Shown here: in pieces, positions 50,491-59,306 of the stretch | Layout: every line of letters starts with the position of its first letter | Position numbering within the stretch: the stretch's first letter is position 1 | DNA from: JAFDZW01 sp964404255 | GTDB lineage: Bacteria > Bacteroidota > Ignavibacteria > Palsa-1295 | Direction: 5' to 3' | Assembly (NCBI GenBank): GCA_964404255.1 | Contig: CAYOJJ010000001.1 | Coordinates: 310,001-374,000 of the forward strand | DNA: 64,000 nucleotides | The notes under the pieces: model-generated | Databases searched by the model: none | Seen by the model: only the letters and a program-made list of their open reading frames with translations | What the model was told of the DNA's origin: nothing | Translations under genes and position numbers: made by a program

Positions 50491-50645
50491 AAAAAGAGTA
50501 ATATAGAGGCTTTAAGAACGAAAATAGGCCTTTAAGAGATGCCGCAGGCATTCAAAAAGCCAAAATTGTGGATAAAACGGGTTTTTCGAACCAACTTGAC
50601 ACCTATGGTGTTTTTCTTCTCCCAAAATTAGAAAGACTTTTTACG

Positions 50646-50948
50646 ATGGCAATTCAACCAGTAGATCTCGAAAAAATGGCTGTAGAGGGCGAAACGCTCT
50701 ATCAATCGATCGTGATTACGGCTAAACGCGCCCGTCAGATCAACGACGAGATCAAATCGGAGTACATGGCCCGTATCTCGACGCTCGTCCCGATGGAAGA
50801 GGATGACGATGAGATCGAAACCACGAACTTTGACCAGATGCGTATCTCACTTGAGATCGAGAAGCGCGGAAAGCCGACCGCCGAAGCCCTGAAGGATTTT
50901 CTGGGCGATAAATTGACCTTTCGTTTCCGCGAGCGCGAAGCTGAATAA
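50646..50948 (+). CDS. rpoZ: DNA-directed RNA polymerase subunit omega (Bacteroidota type)
   Basis: 100 residues from ATG 50646, after an AGAAAGA site. The core LYQSIVITAKRARQINDEIKSEY corresponds to the conserved omega helix around AKRARQI. The rest is longer and more acidic than in E. coli, as in Bacteroidota. Omega wraps the beta-prime C-terminus and aids polymerase assembly. An in-frame GTG 26 codons upstream is not needed. Followed directly by an intrinsic terminator. Confidence 0.87.
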   Translation: MAIQPVDLEKMAVEGETLYQSIVITAKRARQINDEIKSEYMARISTLVPMEEDDDEIETTNFDQMRISLEIEKRGKPTAEALKDFLGDKLTFRFREREAE

Positions 50949-50976
50949 GGTAACAATCGGAATTTTTACTCCGTAT

Positions 50977-51012
50977 AAATCCCTGAGTCTATTACGATTC
51001 AGGGATTTTTTA
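50977..51012 (+). terminator. Intrinsic terminator after rpoZ
   Basis: AAATCCCTGA (50977-50986) pairs with TCAGGGATTT (50999-51008), a 12-base loop between, then a T run. It separates rpoZ from the LOG gene. Confidence 0.88.
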
Positions 51013-51061
51013 TTTACCCGGGGTCGCTTATATACGGTAGTGATTAGAAAGAGAGCATATT

Positions 51062-52033
51062 GTGTCAGCACTAAAACACAAGGCCTATAAGGCCTACCTG
51101 AATGAGTCATTTCTTACCAGTCCCGAAGCCCGCGTGGTTCGTATCATGGCGGAATACATGGAGCCCCGCTCCCGGCTTGCGAAGTTAGGGGTAAAGGATA
51201 CGATCGTTTTTTTCGGCAGTGCCCGTATAAAGAATAAAGAAGAGGCAGGGGCCGATAAGCTCAAGGCCGAACACAGCAATCTTCTCGTAAATCGTGCCGG
51301 TTCGAGCTCCGAGGCTATTACCAAAGAACTGGAAGCTGCCCGAAAGCGCGCCGAAATAGAGGAAAAGCTGGCGCATTATTATGAGGATGCCGTCGAGCTT
51401 GCCCGTCTGGTCACCGAGTGGTCGATGCAGGTGGCAATAAAAGATGCCGAACGCGAGTATGAAAAAAGCGGGTCGAAAGAAGAACATGTTCCGTTCGTCA
51501 GTCTGGAAAATGTCAGGACCCAATCGTTCAAGCAGCGATTTGTGATCTGCTCCGGTGGCGGCCCTGGCATTATGGAGGCAGCAAATAAAGGCGCTATGCT
51601 TGCCGGCGGAAGGACCATTGGCCTGAACATAGCCTTACCGTACGAGCAGATGCCGAACTCCTATATTACTGACGAGCTGAACTTCGAATTCCATTACTTC
51701 TTCATGCGCAAGTTCTGGTTTGCTTATCTCGGTAAAGCGCTGGTCGTCTTTCCGGGCGGCTACGGAACAATCGACGAACTCTTCGAATGCCTTACCCTGG
51801 TGCAGACCGGCAAGATCAAAAAGAAAATGCCGATCATTGTCTATGGCAAAGAGTACTGGGATAAACTTCTTAATCTTCCTTTTCTTGCTGAAATGGGAAT
51901 GATCGATCCCGATGACCTCGATCTTATCCATTGGAGCGATACCCCGCAGGAGGCCTTCCATTACCTCAAAACCGAACTCGAACGTCTCGATGAAGGCGAA
52001 GAAAGCTTCATGGAGCATAACGTCCGGTTATAA
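51062..52033 (+). CDS. LOG-family nucleotide 5'-monophosphate phosphoribohydrolase (TIGR00730-like)
   Basis: 323 residues. Rossmann fold with IVFFGSARI, SGGGPGIMEAANKGA (about 163-177) and the signature PGGYGTIDELFE (about 231-242), which carry the lysine decarboxylase-like/LOG motifs. LOG proteins hydrolyse the N-glycosidic bond of AMP or cytokinin ribotides, and bacterial homologues may recycle nucleotides. An insert of about 90 charged residues after the first strand is present in this subgroup. Start GTG 51062. Physiological substrate unknown. Confidence 0.83.
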   Translation: MSALKHKAYKAYLNESFLTSPEARVVRIMAEYMEPRSRLAKLGVKDTIVFFGSARIKNKEEAGADKLKAEHSNLLVNRAGSSSEAITKELEAARKRAEIEEKLAHYYEDAVELARLVTEWSMQVAIKDAEREYEKSGSKEEHVPFVSLENVRTQSFKQRFVICSGGGPGIMEAANKGAMLAGGRTIGLNIALPYEQMPNSYITDELNFEFHYFFMRKFWFAYLGKALVVFPGGYGTIDELFECLTLVQTGKIKKKMPIIVYGKEYWDKLLNLPFLAEMGMIDPDDLDLIHWSDTPQEAFHYLKTELERLDEGEESFMEHNVRL

Positions 52034-52090
52034 CCCGGAAATATTTGTTCGTGCCTTGCGTTAGGTCTTGCCTGTAAGCATGATCTGCGC

Positions 52091-53008
52091 ATGAGCATAG
52101 AACAGCCTGTAGTGAGTACTGGTAATGATAGCGAATTACGATCGCTGCTAACCTTACTCGACGATCCCGATCCTTCGGTTACGGCAATAGTCGAGGCCCG
52201 GCTCAAAAGCCGCGGCCGCGATGCTATTGCTGCCCTGAGTGAATTTGCCGAACATTCGAACGATCCGCTCGGCTCGGAACGCGCCACGCAGATCATCCGG
52301 GAGCTTAACGAGGAATATCTGCTCGAAGCCTTTCTCGAACTTCGAACGAAGCTCGAAGAACGCCGGCGCGGAGCGCTTGAAGATGGCGCCTTTCTTATAG
52401 CCCGTTATGCCTACCCAATGCTCGATACGGAGTATTACCGCCTCGAACTCGATGCGCTGGCTGGAATGCTGCATGACCGTATCAAAGGTATTCATTCTCC
52501 AACCGAGACCCTGCTTGCTATCAATGACTTTTTTTTCAAGACCAGAGGCTTTAGCGGTAACCACCAACAGTTTCTCGATCCCGATAACAGCTTCTTAAAT
52601 CAGGTGATTGATCGTCGTCTCGGCATTCCGATCACCCTGGCAGTTCTTTATTTATTGGTTACGAATCATCGGCTCGGGCTGCCATTTTCCGGAGTCAGTA
52701 CGCCGGGACATTTTCTTATTCGCTTCGATGGTATTCCATCGGAGCCCATTTTTATCGATGCCTTTAATGCCGGTATCGTACTTCGCGAAGCCGATATACG
52801 CAAGCTGCTTGCCAAAGCCGGCCTGCCGTATTACGATACTTTCCTTCGCCCGGCCACGGCCCGGACGATCCTGCTGCGGATGCTTCGCAACCTCATGCTG
52901 ATCTACGAAGAGCGTCAGGATGAGCATAGCAAGAATAGCATGGAGCGCTTTCGTGGTATTCTGCTCGGCAGTCCTTCCAATGAGCCGGAAGAAGATATGG
53001 CCGAGTAA
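52091..53008 (+). CDS. SirB1/transglutaminase-like family protein
   Basis: 305 residues. An N-terminal helical HEAT-like stretch (about 15-90) and a SirB1-type domain with LARYAYPMLD-like FLIARYAYPMLDTEYY, GFSGNHQQFLDPDNSFLNQVIDRRLGIPITLAVLYL and GVSTPGHFLIRFDG. The family contains a transglutaminase-like core but often lacks its active cysteine; none is visible at the usual position here, so catalysis is doubtful. Function unknown. Moderate 57-bp spacing from the LOG gene. Confidence 0.8.
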   Translation: MSIEQPVVSTGNDSELRSLLTLLDDPDPSVTAIVEARLKSRGRDAIAALSEFAEHSNDPLGSERATQIIRELNEEYLLEAFLELRTKLEERRRGALEDGAFLIARYAYPMLDTEYYRLELDALAGMLHDRIKGIHSPTETLLAINDFFFKTRGFSGNHQQFLDPDNSFLNQVIDRRLGIPITLAVLYLLVTNHRLGLPFSGVSTPGHFLIRFDGIPSEPIFIDAFNAGIVLREADIRKLLAKAGLPYYDTFLRPATARTILLRMLRNLMLIYEERQDEHSKNSMERFRGILLGSPSNEPEEDMAE

Positions 53009-53055
53009 CGGCCGGTTGTTTCCTATATTCGTAGCCAACGTTTCAACACCCACTC

Positions 53056-54270
53056 ATGCAGCGCGCCAAACGATCGGTTATTGCATCCTGGAGCATGTTC
53101 GATTTTGCGAATAGCTCTTTTGCCATTATCATGTCCACGTTCGTCTTCCCGCAGTTCTATACGGGAGTGATCGTTAATAATCCGAACAAAGACTTGTACT
53201 GGGGATTGACGATGTCGATCTCCATGCTTCTGGTAGCGCTGATCGCTCCGGGGCTTGGTGCTACGGCTGATTCTACCGGTTCAAAAAAGAAATTTCTCTT
53301 CGCTTTTACAATGGCAGCAGTACTTGGTACCGCAGCAGCCTATTGGCTCGATGCCGGAATGATTGTTCTTGGCTCTCTTATTTTTATTATAGCGAATGCC
53401 GGTTTTGAGGGTGGGTTGGTCTTTTACGATGCCTTCCTGCCGCAGATAGCTTCGCGCGAGGAAATGGGAAAAATATCGGGCATCGGCTTTGCCGTAGGCT
53501 ATGCGGGGTCGCTCGCAGCGCTTGGCGCAACGATTCCGTTTTTAACGAGCGGTATGTACAAAGAGACTTTTCTGGTGACAGCCGTAATGTTTTTGCTCTT
53601 TTCATTGCCGATGTTTTTCTTTGTGCCGGAAGGTGGTAGTGGCACGGGCAGGTTTTCTCTCAAGAGTATTGGGGATGGACTGGTGCAGGTAAAGCGAACG
53701 CTAAGCCACATCAAGCAATATAAAGGACTCTCGCTGTTTTTACTGGCCTTCTTTATTTATAACGATGCTATCTTAACAGTTATTGGTTTTGCCGGTATCT
53801 ATGCAAAAGATACCCTGCATTTTTCGATGCAGGATCTTATCATTCTCTATGCAGTGGTGCAGACGGTAGCGATTGTTGGTTCATTAGTCTTTGGAGTAAT
53901 AACTGATAAACTTGGTGCGAAGACAACGATCGTTATTACCTTGCTTATCTGGCTCGCTGTAGTAACAGGGGCCTATTTTTCACAGGATGCGGCTTCATTT
54001 TATATTGTAGCGATCTTCGCCGGTATCTCGCTTGGTTCGAGCCAATCGGCTTCGCGTTCGATGATGGCACTCCTTACCCCTATCGAACACACGGCAGAGT
54101 TCTTCGGCTTTTACGATGGTTTTGCGGGAAAGGCCAGTGCGGTAGTCGGTCCATTAATATTTGGTCTGCTTTCAAGCAGCTTCGGTCAGCGACAGGCAAT
54201 TATCTCGCTTGCCTTGTTCTTTGCTGCCGGATTATTATTACTTAGAAAAGTAAAAGCCGTAAAAGCCTGA
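53056..54270 (+). CDS. MFS transporter, UMF1/Atg22 family
   Basis: 404 residues with about 12 hydrophobic helices. The N-terminal ASWSMFDFANSSFAIIMST and VFPQFYTGVI are signatures of the UMF1/Atg22-like branch of the major facilitator superfamily, along with GLGATADSTGSKKKFL and the ISLGSSQSASRSMMALLTP segment of the second half. In yeast, Atg22 exports amino acids from the vacuole; the substrate of bacterial relatives is not known. A TATATTCG element at 53022-53029 may be its -7 site. It converges on recG, with four bases between stop codons. Confidence 0.87.
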   Translation: MQRAKRSVIASWSMFDFANSSFAIIMSTFVFPQFYTGVIVNNPNKDLYWGLTMSISMLLVALIAPGLGATADSTGSKKKFLFAFTMAAVLGTAAAYWLDAGMIVLGSLIFIIANAGFEGGLVFYDAFLPQIASREEMGKISGIGFAVGYAGSLAALGATIPFLTSGMYKETFLVTAVMFLLFSLPMFFFVPEGGSGTGRFSLKSIGDGLVQVKRTLSHIKQYKGLSLFLLAFFIYNDAILTVIGFAGIYAKDTLHFSMQDLIILYAVVQTVAIVGSLVFGVITDKLGAKTTIVITLLIWLAVVTGAYFSQDAASFYIVAIFAGISLGSSQSASRSMMALLTPIEHTAEFFGFYDGFAGKASAVVGPLIFGLLSSSFGQRQAIISLALFFAAGLLLLRKVKAVKA

Positions 54271-54274
54271 GTGC

Positions 54275-56455
54275 TTATCCTACTTCAAGAAAACTTTCTT
54301 TCTGGCTATTAAGCCGCAGTAATTCCTGCCGCGTTGTCAGATGTTCTTTCTTTCGTAACTGAGGGTCGTCGTCTATCAATGTCTGCGCATCGCGCGAGGC
54401 GAAATCGAGAATGGCTTCATCTCGCACCAGATCGGCAATGCGAAGCTTAACCGAACCCGATTGCTGAGTGCCGAGGAAATCTCCGGGTCCGCGCATGGCA
54501 AGATCGGCCTTGGCAATTTCGAATCCGTTAGTGGTGCGCTCCATTACTTTTAATCGCTCAAGCGCTTCGGTTCGATCGGCAATATCTTCGCTGGCAATAC
54601 TCTCATCGGCTTTCGGTTCGAGCTTTTCACTGGGCACAAGAATACACTCGGAGGCTTTTGCCCCGCGGCCTACACGGCCACGCAACTGATGCAACTGGGC
54701 GAGGCCAAAGCGCTCAGCATTTCCGATGACCATGAGCGTTGCATTCGCCACATCGATACCGACTTCGATCACGCTCGTCGCCACCAGTATATCTATCTGC
54801 TTTTCGCGGAAGTTATGCATCACTTCCTGCTTCTCTTCGCTTTTGAGTTTGCCGTGAATAAGCCCGACTTTCAGATCCGGGAAGAGCTTATCGCGAAATA
54901 CTTCATAAGAATGAATAGCCGTCTTTACATCGCGGGTCTCACTTTTTTCCAACTGCGGGTAAACGATATAGACCTGCTCGCCGCGCTTAACCACTTCGCG
55001 GATATGCTTGAAAAGATCACGTTGCGCCGAAGGCATTACGATACGGGTAACGATCTGCTGACGACCTGCCGGTAATTCATCGATGGTACTGACCTCGAGA
55101 TTCTGATACAGTGTCAAAGCCAGCGTTCGCGGAATCGGTGTCGCTGTCATGATAAGAATATCCGGCGGCGCGGCTTTATATTTTTCCATCAGCGCTTTGC
55201 GCTGAGCGACGCCAAACTTATGCTGTTCATCGGCAACGATAAGCCCAAGTTTATCGAAGACAACGCCTTCCTCAAGCAGAGCATGAGTACCGACAATGAT
55301 ATTTGTTTGTCCTTCGGCAAGCTCTGCGAGAATTTCCTTGCGCTGCTTTTTTGTCTGACCGCCGACGAGTAGCGATGTTTGTAACGGAGTATCCTTGAGA
55401 AGAGAAGAGATAAAAGAAAAATGCTGCTTGGCCAGTACTTCCGTTGGCGCCATTAACGCGCATTGATATCCATTCTCTACCGCACTGAGCATAGCAAGCA
55501 AAGCGACGATCGTCTTGCCGCTACCGACATCTCCCTGCACGAGCCGATGCATGGAAATACGGCGCTTTGCTTTGGACATATCGACGGCTATTTCCGAAAG
55601 CGCCCGACGCTGCGCGCCGGTAAGTTGGAAGGGTAGCGAAGCAATTACCTTCGAGATCACCGAATCAGATGTAGTCGGTTCATTCTGCAATACATTGGTG
55701 AGCGAAGTAACATCGTAAGCAATTCCTTTTTGTGAGAGCGCTTCTACACGATGACGTTCGACGGCAAAGCGAAGCTGCAGAAAAAAAAGCTCTTCGTAGA
55801 TAAGTCGTTTTCTGGCCAGTGCATTTTCTTCCGGACTCTCGGGCTGATGCATTTGCCGCAGTGCCAGTGGCCGCTCCGGCAATTTATAATTTGTCAGTAA
55901 TTCGGGAGGTAGTACTTCATGGGCAGCCGTAGAAAACTCCGTGCTATGGATTACTTCCGCAAACATTTTGCGGATGGCTTGCTGGTAGAGTTTGCCTTTT
56001 TTAAAGACTTGCAGGTTTGGATAGACTGGCAGCATTTTGCCATGCAGCAGTTCTTCCGATTCGTTTACTTTTTCTAAGAATTCAGGGTGGACGATCTGGG
56101 GTTCGCCCCGATACATACCGATATAGCCGATGGCAACGACTTCATCGCCTATCGCATATTGTTTGGCTATCCAATCCGAATATTGGAAAAAGACGAGCTG
56201 CAACGAACCGGTGCCGTCGGATACCGTGATCTGCGTCCGGCTTGGGCGGCGGTATTGATGCTGCTGGATCCGGGTGACGGAGCCACGAATCGTTACCGAC
56301 TTCCACAGATGGTTCGGTGCCTCTTCGAGCTTTATAACCGTGCGGGCATCGATATAGCGGCGCGGGAAGAACTCCAGCAGATCTTCGACGCTCGAAATAC
56401 CGGCTTCATCGAGAACGGCAGCCCGTTTCGGGCCTATTCCCTTGATCCACTGCAG
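54275..56455 (-). CDS. recG: ATP-dependent DNA helicase RecG, with a non-standard start codon
   Basis: RecG unwinds branched DNA and stalled forks. The wedge/OB region, GDVGSGKTIVALLAM (Walker A), DEQHKFGVAQR (motif II), TATPIPRTLAL, SVIEVGIDVANA and LRGRVGRG are all present. The homologous N-terminus PLQWIKGIGPKRA lies upstream of the first standard start, a TTG at 56203. That TTG falls inside the OB fold, so using it would lose about 84 residues. The frame is open back to a TAG at 56531-56533 but has no ATG, GTG or TTG upstream of 56203. I place the start at the CTG at 56455, after GAGAAAGAA, giving 726 residues. An ATC at 56494 is the other option. Coding content through 56455 is clear; the exact start is not. 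Confidence 0.88.
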   Translation of the reverse strand: MQWIKGIGPKRAAVLDEAGISSVEDLLEFFPRRYIDARTVIKLEEAPNHLWKSVTIRGSVTRIQQHQYRRPSRTQITVSDGTGSLQLVFFQYSDWIAKQYAIGDEVVAIGYIGMYRGEPQIVHPEFLEKVNESEELLHGKMLPVYPNLQVFKKGKLYQQAIRKMFAEVIHSTEFSTAAHEVLPPELLTNYKLPERPLALRQMHQPESPEENALARKRLIYEELFFLQLRFAVERHRVEALSQKGIAYDVTSLTNVLQNEPTTSDSVISKVIASLPFQLTGAQRRALSEIAVDMSKAKRRISMHRLVQGDVGSGKTIVALLAMLSAVENGYQCALMAPTEVLAKQHFSFISSLLKDTPLQTSLLVGGQTKKQRKEILAELAEGQTNIIVGTHALLEEGVVFDKLGLIVADEQHKFGVAQRKALMEKYKAAPPDILIMTATPIPRTLALTLYQNLEVSTIDELPAGRQQIVTRIVMPSAQRDLFKHIREVVKRGEQVYIVYPQLEKSETRDVKTAIHSYEVFRDKLFPDLKVGLIHGKLKSEEKQEVMHNFREKQIDILVATSVIEVGIDVANATLMVIGNAERFGLAQLHQLRGRVGRGAKASECILVPSEKLEPKADESIASEDIADRTEALERLKVMERTTNGFEIAKADLAMRGPGDFLGTQQSGSVKLRIADLVRDEAILDFASRDAQTLIDDDPQLRKKEHLTTRQELLRLNSQKESFLEVG

Positions 56456-56577
56456 TGGATATTCTTTCTCGCTATGAGTATCTTTTTGTTCGATAGAGGT
56501 AGCAACAAATCCCCGGGTGAAAACGTAATACTATTTTAGTTTTTGTTACGATAGGATATTTTAGGATACGTTGAACA

Positions 56578-56982
56578 ATGGAAACCAGACCCGTATATCG
56601 GATAACCGGAAAAATGGATGTCGTCTTTCCGGCTTCTCTTGAGGATGCCTTTACTACGTTCATGTCCGATAGCGGGATGCCGTTTGCCCCGCAGGTAACG
56701 ATCGAGGATGCTAAGGCCCATATTCATTTTCTCTTTCTTATCAAACCTATCGAAGAACTGGTAGAGGAATTCCTGGCCAAGTTCGAGCCCGATGGTTACC
56801 ACGCTATAGAACTTGCGGTGCCGAACGACCGCTTAAAGCACGTTTTACGTATAGCCGATGAGAGCGAGTGGCTTTCATTTATCCGCCAACAAGGCGTCGA
56901 TCGGACACGGATCTGCTTTATCCGCACGCCTCGATCGGTTACAACTGCCGAACTCGAAGAGCGGATCGATTTAGTATCGTAA
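56578..56982 (+). CDS. Unknown protein, 134 residues
   Basis: No family recognised. A small soluble alpha/beta-looking protein from ATG 56578: a strand-rich N-terminus (PVYRITGKMDVVFPA), hydrophobic HIHFLFLI, and a charged C-terminal half with RTRICFIRTPRSV. No signal peptide or membrane helix. It shares the short divergent gap with recG (about 45-120 bp depending on the recG start) and lies 69 bp ahead of rnr, with a probable rnr promoter between. Base use looks like its neighbours. Confidence 0.7.
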   Translation: METRPVYRITGKMDVVFPASLEDAFTTFMSDSGMPFAPQVTIEDAKAHIHFLFLIKPIEELVEEFLAKFEPDGYHAIELAVPNDRLKHVLRIADESEWLSFIRQQGVDRTRICFIRTPRSVTTAELEERIDLVS

Positions 56983-57008
56983 TTCGCCGCTTTCAGGTAT
57001 TTATCCCG

Positions 57009-57016
57009 TATTTTTA
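57009..57016 (+). promoter_or_regulatory. Candidate -7 element for rnr
   Basis: TATTTTTA at 57009-57016 matches TAnnTTTG except the last base and lies 35 nt before the rnr ATG. No clear -33 TTTG is seen at the proper spacing. Confidence 0.3.
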
Positions 57017-57051
57017 CACCGTGCGGTTGTTTCCCCACCTGCACCCGATCA

Positions 57052-59217
57052 ATGGCAAAAAAATTTCATCGCAGAGATTCTTCGTCCGGCTCAGATCTGA
57101 AAACTGAGCTCATTAGGCTCTTTACCAATCATACCGGCGAGCTTTTTAAGACCAACGAGCTCTCGAAGATGATCGGTATTCGTTCCGACGACGACCGCTA
57201 TCAGGAGCTTCGCGATCTTATTCGCGATCTCGAACGAGCCGGAGTAGTTACCCGCGGTTCGCGCCGCCGCTACGGCATACCGTTGGCCTTACCTTCGACA
57301 GCAAGCGGGCTGCTTAAGATAGAGCGCAACGGTCATGGTATTGTGAAGCCTGATCCGCAGAGCGGTATGAGGGTGAAGATCTTTATTAATAAAAATGAGT
57401 TGTACGATGCCAGAAGCGGCGATAGGGTTCTCGTCAGGCTTCACATCGATAAAAGCCAGGAGCGGCCCACCGGTTCAATTGCCGATATTATCGAGAGTAA
57501 ACATCCGCTTGTAGCCGGTAAAAAGAAAGAGCGCGAGGAGAGTAATAAAGAACATGAGCGGCTTCGTAAGCAGAAAGAAAAAAGCCGTACGGCTCACGAT
57601 ATTCATACTATTCGCGATGAGCCTCAACGAGAGGTTCGCCGCAATTATGCGGTAAAAGAACAGGTCGAACCGAAGTACAGTGAAGAGATCGAAGAGTTGA
57701 TCGGTGAGTTTGGTCTGCCGACGGAGTTTCCGCCGGAAGTATTATCGGAAGTAGAAGCCTACGGCGAGAAGATACCGAAAGAAGAAGTAAAGAACCGGCT
57801 CGATCTTCGCAAAGAAACCATCTTTACGATTGATCCGGAAGATGCGAAAGATTTTGACGATGCTATCTCGCTAAAAGAGAATGACGATTGGACGGTAACA
57901 CTCGGCGTGCATATTGCCGATGTCAGTTACTTCGTCCGCGAAAACACGGAGCTCGATCGTGAAGCGCTCGAGCGTGGTACTTCAATCTATTTAGCCGGTG
58001 GGGTCATCCCAATGCTTCCGGAGCAGCTTTCAAACGAACTATGCTCGCTTAAGCCCGGCGTGGAGCGGCTTACGTTTTCGGTGATGATGACGGTCGATCC
58101 GCTGACCGGAAAAGTAAAGCATTCGGAATTTAAACGCTCCGTCATTAAAAGTGCCATGCGCTTTTCATACGAAGAAGCCGAGCATCGTATCACTACCGGG
58201 AAAGGCAAGTATGCGAAGCTCTTGCGCTCGATGAAAGAGCTATCGCTGCAGATGTATTCCCAGCGCCGCAAAGAAGGCTCTATCGACTTCGAGACCGATG
58301 AAGTGCGGTTTAAATTCGATGAGAGCGGTACTCCGATCGAAGCCGTAAAAAAAGAGCGTCTCGGTTCGATGCGCATGATCGAAGAATTTATGCTGGCTGC
58401 CAATCGTGCGGTGGCAGAATTCATTTCTAAAAAGGCAATCGAAGGAAATGAAAAACCCTTCCTCTATCGTATCCACGCCGACCCCGATGCCGATAAACTT
58501 CGCGATATAGCAAAGCTTGCAAAATCACTTGGGTATAACTTCGATCCTGAACAAGCTACCCCGAAAGCTATCCAGAAATTTCTCGATAGCATTAAAGGCA
58601 AAGCCGAAGAGAAATTACTTAATGGGCTAATGCTTCGCGCGATGGCGAAGGCCGTGTATGCCGAACATAACGTCGGCCATTTCGGCCTGGCCTTTATGCA
58701 CTACACGCATTTCACTTCGCCGATCCGCCGCTACCCCGATCTGATGATCCATCGGATGCTCGATGAGTATCTGCATAAAATGCCGCCGCGCCGCGAACAC
58801 CATTACTACCAGATCTTACCGGATATTGCCGATCATACGAGCGCTATGGAGCGCCGCGCTACCGATGCCGAACGCGATTCGGCAAAGATCGCCGGGCTCT
58901 TTGCGATGCGCTCAAAAGTAGGAGAAGATTTCGATGGTACGATCACCGGTGTACAGCAGTATGGCTTTTTCGTCGGTCTTGAGAACGGTACCGAAGGGTT
59001 GGTGCATGTACGGGAATTACAAGGGTATTATGTATATGACGAATCGCAGATCGCTTTGTTGCCTCAGAGAAATTTAAATAAGATGCTGCCGCATCAACAT
59101 CGATTAAAGCAGGGCGTCCATGCCCGGGCATTTCGCATCGGTGAACCCGTCCGGGTGAAGCTTCTGCGTGTAAATTTTGAGAAAAAAGGCCTTGATTTTA
59201 CCTTAGCTCCGCAGTAA
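57052..59217 (+). CDS. rnr: Ribonuclease R, lacking a recognisable second cold-shock domain
   Basis: 721 residues. N-terminal winged helix (about 15-80, LKTELIRLFTNHTGELFKTNEL), first cold-shock domain (about 88-150, GLLKIERNGHGIVKPD), RNB domain (about 255-580) with the metal-binding IDPEDAKDFDDAISL at 260-275, RYPDLMIHR, and a C-terminal S1 domain (about 627-721, GTITGVQQYGFFVGLENGTEGLVHV). Where the second cold-shock domain is expected (about residues 157-206) there is instead a highly charged linker (KKKEREESNKEHERLRKQKEK and on). The enzyme degrades structured RNA 3'-5'. Catalytic motifs are intact. Confidence 0.93.
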   Translation: MAKKFHRRDSSSGSDLKTELIRLFTNHTGELFKTNELSKMIGIRSDDDRYQELRDLIRDLERAGVVTRGSRRRYGIPLALPSTASGLLKIERNGHGIVKPDPQSGMRVKIFINKNELYDARSGDRVLVRLHIDKSQERPTGSIADIIESKHPLVAGKKKEREESNKEHERLRKQKEKSRTAHDIHTIRDEPQREVRRNYAVKEQVEPKYSEEIEELIGEFGLPTEFPPEVLSEVEAYGEKIPKEEVKNRLDLRKETIFTIDPEDAKDFDDAISLKENDDWTVTLGVHIADVSYFVRENTELDREALERGTSIYLAGGVIPMLPEQLSNELCSLKPGVERLTFSVMMTVDPLTGKVKHSEFKRSVIKSAMRFSYEEAEHRITTGKGKYAKLLRSMKELSLQMYSQRRKEGSIDFETDEVRFKFDESGTPIEAVKKERLGSMRMIEEFMLAANRAVAEFISKKAIEGNEKPFLYRIHADPDADKLRDIAKLAKSLGYNFDPEQATPKAIQKFLDSIKGKAEEKLLNGLMLRAMAKAVYAEHNVGHFGLAFMHYTHFTSPIRRYPDLMIHRMLDEYLHKMPPRREHHYYQILPDIADHTSAMERRATDAERDSAKIAGLFAMRSKVGEDFDGTITGVQQYGFFVGLENGTEGLVHVRELQGYYVYDESQIALLPQRNLNKMLPHQHRLKQGVHARAFRIGEPVRVKLLRVNFEKKGLDFTLAPQ

Positions 59218-59306
59218 TACACTCTTAATAGCGGTGTACGAACCGCCATAAGTAATAAACTGTTTTATTTGCCGAATCGCACTTTTATAGAGAATATTAT
59301 TACACT

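Noticed and set aside
50566..50575. Perfect DnaA-box TTGTGGATAA in the rpoZ upstream gap.
   Set aside because: A single isolated 9-mer in a window of this size is expected by chance about once or less; no cluster surrounds it.
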